Origin: Cylindrobasidium torrendii FP15055 ss-10
Taxonomy: Eukaryota; Basidiomycota; Agaricomycetes; Agaricales; Physalacriaceae
Direction: 5' to 3'
NCBI GenBank assembly: GCA_000934385.1
Contig: KN880605.1
Span: forward strand, 1 to 49,468
DNA: 49,468 nucleotides
Shown: positions 34,554 to 46,611 of the stretch, piece after piece
Layout of the letters: each line of letters starts with the position of its first letter
Position numbering within the stretch: position 1 is the stretch's first letter
Position numbers and translations under genes: made by a program
Notes under the pieces: generated by a model
Told to the model about the DNA's origin: nothing
Seen by the model: only the letters and a program-made list of their open reading frames with translations
Databases searched by the model: none

Positions 34554-36212
34554 TCAAAAGTTATCCTCGTATAACCACCGCCGCACCATCTCGAGGGCTT
34601 CCTTAGGTCTATCCCATGGCACCATATGCCCAGCGCCCTCCACCGTCAAATAAGTCAAATTCCCTGACGTCTTCAACAATCCAATCCTCTCGCCATCAAT
34701 AGCCCATTCATCCATAGGCGCCTCGAGGAAATCCTGCTGTCCCGACCATTCCATTGCATCGACAAATCGGAGGTTGCCAACCCAATTGCAGATATAGTCG
34801 TTCATACCGACATAGATGAGCACAGGGACACCGCGTTCAAGAAGCGCAGCCAGATGCAGCTGCGTTTGGCGCGTGCCATCCAGGTTGGCGGCGAATGCGT
34901 TGTATACTGGCATAGCAGCGCCAGTGAAATTCTTGTCGTCGAAATATGGGTCGAGGTTGAGCTGCGCGCGCGTCGAAGGGGTGTTGAGGTAGTTGTAAAT
35001 ATTTCTGTGAGAATGGTTAGCCAAATTCCAATTGACATGATGCTGAGCATACTTTGTTGCAGATCCGTAGCAGACAGTCGAGAAGAGCTCCCCATCGCAG
35101 GGACGCGTTATATCGTATGGGTTAAGCCCCAGTGCTTGATATGGTCCGTCAATGAGGTCCTGGCAGACTTGATATGCGGCCCCGCAATTGATGGCGTCCC
35201 AAGAATCGATGCACGCTTCCTTCAGCCACTTCTCACATCGAGGAATTGCTTGCTTCATCTTGACACACTCGGAGATGCTTACAACGGGGGCGATGGTGGC
35301 CGCAGTACACGCCATGTCGTAGTACGATAATAACATTGAACTGAACTCAGTCATGCCATTGCCTGGGCGTGCATTAGAAAGTTGAGGATGAGATTGACAT
35401 TGCGGACACACCAATCATCACAGAAGCCAGATTGACCGGTGTCATGCCCTGCTCAATGAGATACTTGTTCTGGTCGTATACGGCGGCGCCGAACAGAGGC
35501 AAAAACCTGCCCTATCATGCGGTCAACTTTGCTGGTCTTGTAGGAGATCAAAGGACGCACCCCGTACGACTCTCCAGCAAAATGGAACTTCCTCCCTTTG
35601 AATTTCACAAAGTGTTCGAAGAAGACTGCGACAAATGCAGCAATGTCCACTGCTGCCTCTTCGGTTGTAGACTAGCTCATTGTGATCAGCTCAAGTGTTA
35701 AGTAGAGATTGCATGGGACGCACCACTGTTTCCCCATAATCAGCATATGACCATCCAGTTCCAACCGGCTGATCTACGAAAAATATGTTCGCGTTGGTAT
35801 TCCAAGCGTGCTCGAAGTACGTCGCGCCCTCCGGTTCTGTTGCACGACAAGGCCCAAGTTCCCAGAACAGGCCCATTGTCGATGGCGCGCCTGGCCCGCC
35901 ATTCGTCCAGAAGAGCACGTCGTCCTCGTCAGGATTGGACCTGCTTTCGAAGAAGTAGAAAAACAGATGGCGCGCTTCGATGTCGATGTATCCGGTATAC
36001 GCGTCAACCGTTCCATCGCAGAATTTGCTCTTCTTGACGCGAACACTGTGCTTGGGAAAGGCGGGATGCGCTAGGGCCGTGTACGAAGAGTTTGAAAGCG
36101 CACTGAGCGTTTCAATCGGTGTGAATAATCCAGCGTCGTAGGCGTCCGTTTGGAAAGCTATCGCGCTCGCTGCCGCACATGTTGCCCAGAGGGAGAGAGC
36201 GGCCAACTGCAT
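34554..36212 (-). CDS. Serine carboxypeptidase (S10 family)
   Basis: Five exons: 36212-35724, 35671-35561, 35511-35412, 35362-35053 and 35004-34554 (1461 nt, 486 aa). A signal peptide starts the chain (MQLAALSLWATCAAASA), so the enzyme is secreted or vacuolar. The triad is present: Ser in FAGESYGGRFLP, Asp in YVGMNDYICNWVGN and His in VEGAGHMVPWD. The substrate-side motif, usually NGGPGCSS, reads NGGPGAPS, so the Cys of that disulfide is missing. FVDQPVGTGWSY is intact. Length is normal for the family. It removes C-terminal residues from peptides at acid pH if it behaves like its relatives. Confidence 0.9.
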
Positions 36213-36670
36213 GGTGAAGACTGGAGGAAATCGGAAACCGTAGATAACATTGCTGGATGGTGGGCACTCTGCCGTCGGCGTCAGGTTCAAGGAACACAGA
36301 TCGGTTTGGCCCTGGTTTGTCCAATTTGAAATTCATTTTCCGGCGCATCCTATTTTGGGCCTTATCATTGTTTGCACCTTAAGCTCGAGAACCAATTTAA
36401 TGGCAAATATGCAAGGCTGAATGCGATCTATCCAGCGAATGTTGGATCTCAGCCACTATCAACGGCCAATCGGGCTCAAACTCAGAGGTCGACGTTGACG
36501 GAGTATCATGGCGAAGCTTCAAGCGTGAGGCCGTGCATAATAATGATACACGACCTGTTCCAGTATCACTCTAGTATTATTAACAGAGGAAAGAAACAAC
36601 TTGGGTACAGCCCAACACATGCATACCACTGCATACATATCCTGCTATGCATTTCAATATCCCATCTCAC
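36213..36670. other. Intergenic region between the serine carboxypeptidase and AP-1 gamma
   Basis: About 460 bases holding the carboxypeptidase promoter and the 3' end of the adaptin gene. Both genes read leftwards. No gene is seen. Confidence 0.4.
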
Positions 36671-39547
36671 TCAGGGCCCGCCAGTCAACCCAGGAGGGAA
36701 TCCAGAAAAGTCAACCTGCTCCTGCACCGCACCCCCACCCACACTGTACGCAATCCTCAGCCGTAATCTCACCGCAGACCCAGGAGGCGCAACCACCCTC
36801 ATCTGCTGCGTCTCCGTCTTCCCCACCTCCACTATTTGATTGCTCATGGGCATCATCTGCAACTGCTGGCTCTTCGGCACCGCCGCTTGGAAAATAACAC
36901 TCTCCGCTGGCGCAGCACCCAGTGCTTGGAATCGCGCCATAATCAACACAATACCAGGCTTGTTTGGATTGGTTTGTGGGGTAAGCGTGATACGAAGGCC
37001 ATTGCTTTCATAGGCAGTGTACGACGTGAGTTGAGGGCGAGCAGGTGGCGGAGGTGCCGCTTGAGGTGGAGGAGAAGCAGCTCCGAACATAGACATCGGT
37101 GAGGATGTTCCGCTCGGCGACAATGCTTCGAACAATGAAGGTCCTGGTGCCGGGGAGGCTGATGCAGCAGGAGAGGTCGCGCCGCTTGCACTTGGTCCAG
37201 GTCCGAAAAGTCCCAAGATATCGTCGATTGTCGAGCGAGGATTGGGCGCCTGGGGCGACGAAGCACCATTCGTCGGTGACGGTGACGAGCCGCCAAACAG
37301 TGCAGCCAACTCTTGTTCTGCTGAACTACCTGTGTTCCCATTAACAGGAGATGTGGGTTCATCACCAAGCAGATTGGCCTCAGTCGAACCGACAGGTTTG
37401 TTCTCACTGACTAGAGCAATGTTAAATCATGACATGACAATGGCAAAGGATACATACCGACACCCATGACGGTGGCCTTGAGCTCTGGAGGAGGCATCCT
37501 CTCGAGCACACCCTCTCGCAACTCGCCGAGGTTGAACAAACTAGCATACTCGACAGCACGTTGCTGGATTTCAAGCTCGGGACTCGTCGTGTAGGTCGCC
37601 AACACATCGTTTATGCGCTCTTGTTGCGCCGCAGATGTTGTTGGCCGCGAAGCCATCTTGGTGATGGCTGTCAGAACGTATTGACGACTGAGGTAGTTTG
37701 CATAGGGTGAATCGAGAGTGGAAAGGACCAGGTCGACGAGCTCGACATCAGTTACCTATGGTTATGTTCAGTACAATGAATGGGTTCGCCAATGATGCTT
37801 ACCGGTATGGGAGTAGTTGTGCTATCCTCGGGAACTAAACCATTCTCGACAAGTGTTTCGCTGAATTCTCCAATGACCCAGATGGCGGCGAGGGTGAGTG
37901 ATTCCTGGGAGATATCTGCCTTGAGAGAGTTGTACAGACGCGAAGCTGTATGTCCTTGGAGTTCCGGCGTATGTGCGACTAGGCGGATGAACGCAGACAG
38001 AACTTCCTCGCGCACAAAGTTGCCGGCCTAGACAAATATAAGCTTCAGGACGGGAGTCTATGCACAACCGTACAAGTTTGAGGACACGCAATACGGTATC
38101 GATCTGCCACCGTTTGTTTGGTGCAAATCGTTCGGCCGCGAGACATATTTGCGTGGTCATGCCCAACTTGAAATCGTCGTCCGCAACCTCCAAAAAGGCA
38201 GAAAGCTCCCGAATGAGAACACGGACATTCTGCTCATTAATGAGAGCATAAGAAAGCTCAAGGGCGCGACGACGTATAGATATGTCTCCATCGCGCAGAC
38301 AGTCCAAAATAGTGTTCCGATGGCGTTGAACAGCATTGGTGTCCATCGAGACAACCTTGTTGAGGGTATTGAGGGCGACATAGCGAATGTTGTTATCCCG
38401 GTTGCTGAGGAATTTTCCAAGGATGTTGATAGCCATAACACGGAGACCGCTGTCCGCCTCGATTTCGAGGACAGTAAGAACGGTTTCATAGAGAATGGAG
38501 TTGCCGACGTTCTTAGTGGAATCTGTATTGGTTGCGACCTGCGCGAGGATATCGTTCATCGTTTCGCTGGCTTGCTCATCGCCTTTCCCGAGGAGGCGGA
38601 GGAGCCGTAGAATCTTGACCTGCAGGAATGGGTCGGTGATGCCAGATACATCGTGTTCCGGACTATAGCCAGTCGTGACCAGCGATTTGAGGTTGCGTAC
38701 GAGGAGGGGAACTGCGTTTCGGAACTCGTTGAGAACGGTTTGGTCGAGGTAGCACATTTCGGTGATGAGTGTGATTGAAGAGAGAAGGACACCGTGGTTG
38801 CGGTCAGTGAGAAGGTTTTTGGCTTTTGAGACGAAATGGTCGGCAAGTTCTGGAACCTTCTTGACAACGCGCAGAGCACAGAGGGCTGCCTGTTTTGTGT
38901 TAGTAGCGGGGACAGATGCGCAGGGATGGCGCACCTTTTTGCGAATGTACGTGTTGCTTGATCCAAGCAGTTTCTCGACTTCATTCGCCAGGTCGCGCGA
39001 CATTTCCTCCGAAGCAATATTTGCGAATGTACATAGTGCGAGACCTACAGCGTACATGTTCGAATGGTTCATATCACTGGTCCTATTTAGCAAAGCACCT
39101 TCGGTATTGGACGCGCACGCACTTTTTCAATGAATTTGTGACAAGTGTCAACACCTCCTGATTCTCGTCCAAGAGAAGCATTATTCCGAGATATCCTAGC
39201 CGTTTGTCTGCAAAGCGTGGGCTGGCAACGAGCTTGAGGCATTCGATTTGGCCAAAGTGTGCGGGTGAACCCAGCATGTGGATATAGAGCAGCTTGGCAA
39301 TGTTATGATGGCGCATATACGTGTCCTCATCGCGGAAAGAGGCGCGGATTGCGGCAGATTCTTGCTGGATAAGGGCCCGCTCGTCGGCGACGGTCTAAGA
39401 CGCGATCAGGGAAGTGCTCCATGACAGGCGGCGGGCGGTAGTGACCTTGCATGCTCGAATTCCCTTGATGAGGGCTGGAAATATCGTTTAGAAGGACAAT
39501 ATCCAGCGGCCAGGGAGCCACTGACCTTTGAGATTATTGAAGACCAT
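36671..39547 (-). CDS. APL4: AP-1 clathrin adaptor complex subunit gamma
   Basis: Eight exons: 39547-39526, 39474-39446, 39394-39123, 39082-38935, 38889-38074, 38027-37803, 37755-37458 and 37410-36671 (2550 nt, 849 aa). The first 590 residues are the adaptin trunk, with family stretches such as [42 protein letters not shown] and [20 protein letters not shown] Pro/Ser/Ala-rich hinge follows, then the gamma-ear (about residues 725-849, [14 protein letters not shown]). The protein recruits clathrin and cargo at the trans-Golgi and endosomes. The first two exons are microexons of 22 and 29 nt. The start is fixed by MVFNNLK, the conserved N-terminus. Confidence 0.95.
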
Positions 39548-40246
39548 CGCGACGTGATGGCAGGCTAAGATGGCTCAGGTCACAATGTCACGGGCGCCTC
39601 TGTGATCTCAACCCATCACCACCAGCCGCTTTTTCGAGTTTCTGAACTCTCTACTCGCCCGATTTCGATAGTTTCAAGATGTATGCATATAAACTCCACT
39701 CCGCGTCAATATTGCCCCGGTACCGACGCCCAACCAAGCCCACGACACATTGAATTCGGACACTCGAGAACTTGATCTTCATCCATCATTTATTGTCCAC
39801 AAGCAATCAGCTGCATTCCTTGGGATCTGACTGGCTCGACGTATGAGTGCTAAGGGATTGAGCGGGTTGGAGACACAGGCGTGATTATGCCCCGCTTTCT
39901 ATGGCGGGAGTTCAGCACATCGACATTGAATACTGAGGTAGTCCTGGATCTGCATCGTGCAGCAAGGACCTTGGTGCAGATAACAGAACTCATGTAGAGT
40001 TCAATTTGGAGTGGCTTACTTTCAGGAAGCGTCGTCGAATCCTTCAACTTAGTGCCCTTGCTCGGCTGTGACCATGTTTCCATTTTATACGTACTACACT
40101 TCCTTTTGTTGCGTCCTCTCAATAAATCCATGGCCCGTATCGTAGTTGTCCATTTCAGTAACTGTACTTTAGCTCAGCACTTGGAATCAGCTATCATCTG
40201 CATTGACCGATCACCACCTCTTGAGTCTGCACCACGACGAACGGCA
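39548..40246. other. Divergent region between AP-1 gamma and QNS1
   Basis: About 700 bases of non-coding sequence upstream of both genes. A TATAAA at about 39688-39693 could serve an unseen plus-strand transcript. A 93-codon minus-strand frame (39850-40131) has no recognisable motif. Confidence 0.4.
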
Positions 40247-43115
40247 ATGGGGCATCTAATAACACTTGCAACGTAAGAACACAATCATAACCCCTGCGCT
40301 TTACTTACCGTTTGTAGTTGGTTCGCCCATATAATTTCCCATTCAACATCCGAGTCACCATGATCTCTAGTTCCCTCAACCAATGGGCATTAGACTTTCA
40401 AGTTCGTCTATTCTCCTCGCCTCGATAATCTGCGTAACAGTACGACCAGGGAAACTTGGAGAGAATCCTCCAGAGCATTACTGTTGCCAAGAGCCAGGGC
40501 GCCAGTCTACGCGTGGGGCCAGAGCTTGAGATTCCGTGCGTGTCCTGAACTACTCAAACTAAGCACTAACTGTAAATGCAGGGGCTATGGCTGCTTAGAT
40601 CATTTCCTTGAGGGTATAGCACAAGCAACATTCTCTCCATGCCCGCTCATTGATACCAGGGGATACCGTCCTCCATTCCTGGGAGGTCCTCGCCAAGATC
40701 CTTGCCTCAGATGAAGCCAGGGATATCGTCTGTGACATCGGAATGTATGTACTACAATGTTTGGTTCCCATGTACTCACACCGTTCTTAGGCCGGTCATG
40801 CACAAGAACGTAATCTACAACTGTCGTGTGATCATATTCGACGGCAAGGTGGTTCTCATTCGTCCAAAGATGTGGATGGCGAATAGTGGGAACTACCGCG
40901 AGCTACGCTACTTCATACCTTGGATGAAGCCAAAGACTGTGGAAGACCATTACCTCCCTCGCATCATCCAATCCGTTACCGGCCAAGTCAAGGTTCCGTT
41001 CGGCGACGCGGTTATCAGCACTCTGGATACATGCTTTGGCGTAGAGCTGTGCGAGGAACTATTTACTCCAGCAAGGTGCGCCTGCATTGCGCTATTACGT
41101 GCAACTTCTCACTCTACCAGCCCTCATATTCTCATGGGTCTTGACGGCGTCGAAATCTTTACCAACTCCAGTGGTAGCCACCATGAACTTCGCAAGCTTC
41201 ATACTCGCATAGACCTCATAAAGGAAGCCACGACCAAGGTTCTTCCTTCCCTCCCTGTGTTCTTCCTTCGCATTGAATAATACTGTCCTATAGCTCGGTG
41301 GTATTTACCTGTATGCGAACCAACAAGGCTGCGACGGCGATAGACTCTACTACGACGGATGTGCTATGATCGCGGTTAACGGAGAAATCGTTGCTCAAGG
41401 GTCGCAGTTCTCTCTGAATGATGTCGAGGTCGTCACTGCCACGGTAGACATTGAGGACGTGCGTGCTGCTCGTGCTGTCAGTAGCAGAGGGATGCAAGCT
41501 GCTGGTGTATCACCGTACCCTCGTATCGAGCTCAACGTATCGTTATCACCTGGGAAATTCTCGGGCGTCCCAGAGGGTAGTATAGAGGGCTTTGGACATT
41601 GGGTACGGACCAAGGAGGTGCGGTACCATTCACCAGAGGAGGAAATCGCGTATGTCTGCTCTCGTCTTTGCGGCACCACACACTCATAACGGCATCTAGC
41701 CTTGGCCCAGCATGCTGGTTATGGGATTACCTTCGACGGTCGGGGGCCAATGGTTACTTTGTGCCTCTTAGCGGTGGTATCGACAGTTGCGCGACCGCCG
41801 TCATCGTCTTCTCAATGTGTCGGCTCGTTGTTGAGGCAGCAACCGCCGGAAGTGCGTTCTTTTGTCGAGTATTCTCCCTGATATTGATGCCCCGAGATAG
41901 ACAAGCAGGTCATATCCGATGCTCGTCGTATATGCGGCATGGCCCCAGACTCAACCTACATCCCAAACGATCCTACGGAATTCTGCAACCGTATTTTCCA
42001 CACCTGCTTCATGGGCACGGAATACTCGAGTAGTGACACTCGCGGACGCGCCAAAGAGTTAGCACATATCATTGGCGCGTACCATATCGACCTGAACATG
42101 GACACGGTGGTGACGGCTGTGCGCACCTTGTTCGCTGCTGTCACGAATCGGGTCCCGCGATTCGCAAATCGTGGTGCGGGGCCAGGAGAGGATGCGGGCG
42201 GGACTTGGGCAGAGAACCAGGCGTTGCAGAATATTCAGGCTAGGTTGAGAATGGTGTTGGCGTACATGTTCGCGCAGCTACTGCCGTGGGTAAGGGGCGG
42301 TCAAGGCGGCCTGCTGGTTCTAGGCAGTGCCAATGTAGACGAGAGTCTTCGAGGTTATTTCACGAAGTATGATTGCTCTTCTGGTATGTTTCGGTGGCTC
42401 CCATTTTTTTTAGTTGCAAGCTGACTTTTCGGTGAAGCCGATGTCAATCCTATTGGTGGTATCAGCAAGACCGACCTGAAGAAATTCATTGCCTATGCGG
42501 AGACCAAGTTCAAGATGCCCATCTTGCACTCGTGCGTTAACTCTTGCCCATATTGTTTAATCCACCACTGATTACCGTGTATACCTAGTTTCCTCACCGC
42601 CGTGCCTACTGCTGAACTCGAACCTATCACGAAATCATACGTTCAATCTGACGAAGTCGATATGGGCATGACTTACGACGAGCTATCGGTATTTGGACGT
42701 CTTCGCAAGGTGGAGAAATGCGGCCCATATAGCATGTTCACGAAGTTGGTCCATGAATGGGGCGAGTTCCTTTCGCCGAAACAGGTGCGATACCCTTGCA
42801 TTCTGTCCTGGTTCAAATGCTCATGATCGTGAAGATTGCGGACAAGGTCAAGTTCTTCTTCACGCAGCATGCTCGTAACCGGCACAAGATGACGACTCTA
42901 ACACCCTCTTACCACGCCGAGTCATACAGCCCAGACGACAATCGTATGCCACTCTTCCTCGTCCTCGATGGTCTGCGTACTGACATCTACTAGGCTTTGA
43001 CCTTCGGCCGTTCCTCTATAACTCGCTGTTCTCGTGGCAATTCAAGAAGATAGATGATGTGTCTGCGGTCCTGCCGGACAGGTCAGAGACACTGAAGAAG
43101 CCCAAGACAGATTAG
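40247..43115 (+). CDS. QNS1: Glutamine-dependent NAD+ synthetase
   Basis: Fourteen exons: 40247-40272, 40371-40401, 40450-40535, 40582-40613, 40660-40744, 40791-41075, 41121-41238, 41294-41649, 41700-41851, 41901-42383, 42438-42531, 42589-42784, 42835-42943 and 42994-43115 (2175 nt, 724 aa). The start MGHLITLAT is typical of eukaryotic enzymes. The N-terminal nitrilase-type glutaminase has its triad: Glu in RVGPELEI, Lys in LIRPKMWMA and Cys in [12 protein letters not shown]. The C-terminal ATP-pyrophosphatase domain has [11 protein letters not shown] and [18 protein letters not shown]. It amidates nicotinic acid adenine dinucleotide to NAD+. The intron 41076-41120 is 45 nt and stop-free. An AATAAA lies at 43136-43141. 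Confidence 0.95.
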
Positions 43116-43413
43116 TGTACAAAGGTCCAATGTAAAATAAAATTCAATATCTGTACAGTTAGAAATATAGAAGTGGGCAATAGAGTGAGACTAGGGAATG
43201 CTCCCTACGGGTTGCTGTCTGGAGTGAAAATGTGACTGAGGACATTCAAGCTCAAGCCTGGTTTATCGAAAGCTCTGTGGGACGACATGACGTCTATTGG
43301 CGCGTAGTGTACATAGTGAGTGGATGGGCCAAAGGAGTACGGGAATCATAGAGTATGGTACAAATACCGTCTAGGCAATGGTAATACAGATCACAATGCC
43401 CAGGCATGTAAGA

Positions 43414-44449
43414 TCAGAGGAAGAAATCAGCAGGCGGTTCATCGTCGTAATCCTTGTCTGCTGTGTTCGGGGCAGACACAGTCTGTGGCGGAGGTGGAGC
43501 AATCGCTGGCTGTGAGGTGATTGTAGGTGCTGCAGCTGGAGCGAGCGGAAGCGGCAAGGGTTGAGGCGGACTGTTTGTGTCCTCCAGGTCGTCAACAACA
43601 CCCCGAGGCGCCTTGGTCTGCGCTGGAGTGGGCGTCGTGGATGTAAAGCGCACATGTTGGACATGCGCGTGCAGTGAGGTGGGCGACAGTTGTGGGTTCG
43701 TCAGGCCATTCGTCTTGCGCGTCACAATGACCTTGCCTGTGTATTGGTTAGTGGAATGATGATGGGCAAGTGTCCAAGCACGCACCAGAGCGCTTGATAT
43801 CATCGAATCCCTTGACCCGGACCAAGTCATATTTGGGGTCCACTGTAGCGCCCTCGTCGAATGCAACGTAGTCGATTCGGCGCCGGGACAGAAACGCGTC
43901 GTCGATTCTCCATGGCGCGTCCGTGATAACCTCATCGACCCAACGACAGTGCCGTAGAACTTCGCAACGCTCGATTTGAGGAAAGGCAGGTGCTACGCCG
44001 TGCTGCCTGCACTGAGTGTCGTCGAAGACGCCGACGATGAGATGGACGGCGGGGAATGCGAGCTTTGCCTGTCGTAGTTGCAGAGCATCACTAGGGGGTA
44101 TTAGACGGGAGAATTAAAGAGCAAGAATATGGCTGGGAACGCACCCGACGCTGAAAACGTCGAATACACCATCAACGTAGACGCGACGCGTGCGCTGTTC
44201 CGCAAAGCTCTGTCTCCTGCTTCCACTAGCCGTAGTCCCTCCTCCAGAAGCTTCCAGCATCGTCCGGGTGTATTGCTGTATATCCTCGGCCTCTAGGCTC
44301 GCAGTCAGCCACTTTGCTCGAGCATCTGGCTGAGGCTGGGGTTCAGATGGAGGTCGTGGGAACATGTTCAAGTCGGCCATACTGCTCTCTAGGCCTGCAC
44401 TAGAGATTACGTCGTAGTCGTCGTCGCTCATTACGGATGCCGCGTCCAT
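43414..44449 (-). CDS. Choline-phosphate cytidylyltransferase-like protein, probably inactive
   Basis: Three exons: 44449-44145, 44090-43786 and 43736-43414 (933 nt, 310 aa). The central domain (about residues 86-215) follows the cytidylyltransferase fold: RRVYVDGVFDVF, QLRQAKLAFPAVHLIVGV, ERCEVLRHCRWVDEVITDAPW, IDYVAFDEG. However, the HxGH nucleotide-binding motif reads SVGD (one residue spans an intron), the Lys-containing HKxKG segment reads CRQHGVAP, and the RTEGxSTS signature reads RKTNGLTNPQ. The tail is Pro/Ala-rich and ends acidic. It is intact and spliced normally, so it looks like a maintained pseudoenzyme rather than a dead gene. A functional paralog is expected elsewhere. Confidence 0.75.
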
Positions 44450-44701
44450 GGTGGTGAGAGCAAGGTGTTGTACGCCTCATGTTTCGAGAATGATGAAATC
44501 AAGGCTGCTATATCGAAGAATCACCTGACCATGGCAATGGCGTGGTTGAAAGTTGAAACCGGGCAGATACCAGTGAAATGGCGTCGCAATCGCGATATCT
44601 GTACATATTGAAATCATAGCTGGTTGACCTCAAATCCTTTTGGAGGTAGTAGTTTACATTAGACTAGGTACATGTGCACCGAAATTCTGGCAGTTTTTGT
44701 T

Positions 44702-46069
44702 TTACTTCTTCTCTGCCTTACTTGGAGGCTCCCAAACCGGGGATCTTGCAACAATACACAACGATCCATACGTATATTCCAGCTGCGCCTCATTACCGAA
44801 TGTGAGAAACGCCGCGTATAAGCGGTTTCCTTCATGCCTGAACTTTTTGGGAGCCTGGGTAATCCACCGGAACTTGGGCTCATATTCGTCGATGCGCTCG
44901 AAATTGCGGTACATCCAATCGCTGTCCTCTTCAAGGTTCTCGTCGTCCAACAGAGGTGTTTCTGCGAGGTAGCGGCGTGTCACGCTCTTAAGGCCCTCAT
45001 AAGTGGGCCGTTTGTACATGATAGATATGGATGTCTTGAGGCCGAGGTCACGACAGACGGCAAACAGAAGAGCGTCTCCGCCTTTGAGGAAGCGCGAGAG
45101 TTCCTCGACTTGGTACCCAAAGTCATTCTTGTGTTCTTGTTTGATGGAGTAGAGGTAAGAGAGAGCAAAGCAGAGAACGCCCTGTTTTGACTCGAACACC
45201 TTGGAGTAGTCAATGTACTCCTGCAGCGATGACTTGATGGCAGCGTATCTGGCATTAGCATCGTTGGTCAAAGACGAAAGGGATGTCGTAACCTCATCAA
45301 AATAGAGGTTATAGGTAAGAGTGACCCGCGTTCCAGAGGTTACCGGAAGGACTTCGTGAGGAGTGTCACTGTAGAATGCGACCCAGGAAATTTCTGGCGC
45401 CTCGGGAGTGCTGGCGTGGAGCATCTCTGTCGAGTCAAAAGACCATTGTTCTTCGCCCTCGGAAAGGACCAACTGCCCACCCTCATGGGCTGTGGGGAAG
45501 ACAATGACAAGGGATCCAAACATGTCATGACTGCGAGGCGTATCCTGGTGGGCCTTGAAGAAAGCGCCCTTGTCTTCTCCAGTATAAGTAACTATGTAAG
45601 GGTGGCCCAAGGGTATAGGACACACCGTAGATGTTTAGTTTGTAAGGTTCAGCACGAACTACGCGGCGGATAGCTGCATCTGAATCAACGAGGTCTTGTT
45701 TAATCTTTGCCACGATGTGGGTTCCGGCCAAGTCGAAAGATAGGGCAAATTGCGAGAGATCCAACTTGAGCGCCTTGCGGTAGGTCTCGTCAACGACAGT
45801 TTCGGTGCCGCGGCCGAAAGGGGCGGCATCGCAAGCGTTCAGCAGATCGAGGAGTTCGCCCTCTGAAGCCTTCGCTAGGTTGATGTAGTGAGCTCTACGA
45901 AATGGTTAGCAGATGGAAAAGTACGCGGAGAATGGCATACGCACGCAGACTTGTCGTCCGTGCGATAGTACAAAGAACACTGCTCAACTGAAACTTTGCA
46001 GACGCCGCTGGCGAAGGAATCTTGCTGGATGGCAGCGCGGATGCGTTGGATGGCAGGGTGAGTTGGCAT
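44702..46069 (-). CDS. 2-oxoglutarate/Fe(II) oxygenase (prolyl 4-hydroxylase type)
   Basis: Three exons: 46069-45945, 45894-45626 and 45591-44702 (1284 nt, 427 aa). The double-stranded beta-helix core is visible at about residues 135-245: GAFFKAHQDTPRSHDMFGSL provides the HxD pair of the iron site, HEGGQLVL follows, and SDTPHEVLPVTSGTRVTLTYN gives the distal His and the 2OG-binding Arg. The C-terminal half (GDALLFAVCRDLG, ARYAAIKSSLQEYID) has no domain I can name. The substrate is unknown. The gene begins 281 bp from the 3' LTR of a retroelement that reads in the same direction. Confidence 0.85.
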
Positions 46070-46350
46070 GCTCGATGGACTGTGGCAGTTAGGGTGAGAG
46101 TGGACTTGCTGGAACGTTGCCCCCACGATCAGGTTACGGTACCGCTCTCGCTGCCGAGATGAATAGTGGGACCCGCGGGACGAGACAACATCTTCGATGA
46201 ACTTCAGCTCACCTTCAGCGCGCGCAATTGCAACTTGATTCCACGGCCAATGATGTTGGGAGGTGGCAGATTGTAACGTCGAGGGCTTCGTTGGAAACCG
46301 AGGCGCTACACGGGTGTTGTCTTGAGGTCGCTTCGCTAGTAACTGGGGTT

Positions 46351-46574
46351 TGTGGTAGATTCAAAGTAACCTAACTTCTATGTATTTCTAGCTATGTCTT
46401 ATATATGTTTTCTGTTCGGATTTCAAGTGGATAAGAAAGATGCGATACGGAATGTACAGTAATACAGTCCGTCTCGGGTTGTTTCACGAAGCAGCGGTGG
46501 CCAATGGTTGAAGTAGCGAGCGTGGTGAGCGTGGCGCAAGATCACGTGACGCTCTCTACGATCGCGTCGCCACA
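46351..46574 (-). repeat. 3' LTR of a Ty3/gypsy-type retroelement
   Basis: A 224-bp segment 37 bp downstream of the element's pol stop. Read on the minus strand it begins TGTGG and ends CCACA, a perfect 5-bp inverted terminal repeat with TG..CA ends, and it contains a TATA box. The five bases beyond its outer end (46346-46350, GGGTT on plus) would be the target duplication. The matching 5' LTR is outside the window, so the boundaries are inferred from one copy. Confidence 0.55.
46398..46405 (-). promoter_or_regulatory. TATA box inside the LTR
   Basis: TATATAAG on the minus strand lies within the LTR and points toward the oxygenase gene, whose ATG is about 330 bp downstream. Confidence 0.4.
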
Positions 46575-46611
46575 TACGCCCTTCGGGTCTTGAGGATGTC
46601 CAAGAGCCCAA

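Noticed and set aside
39850..40131. 93-codon minus-strand frame between AP-1 gamma and QNS1
   Set aside because: No motif; low-complexity and basic, so probably chance in a long intergenic region.
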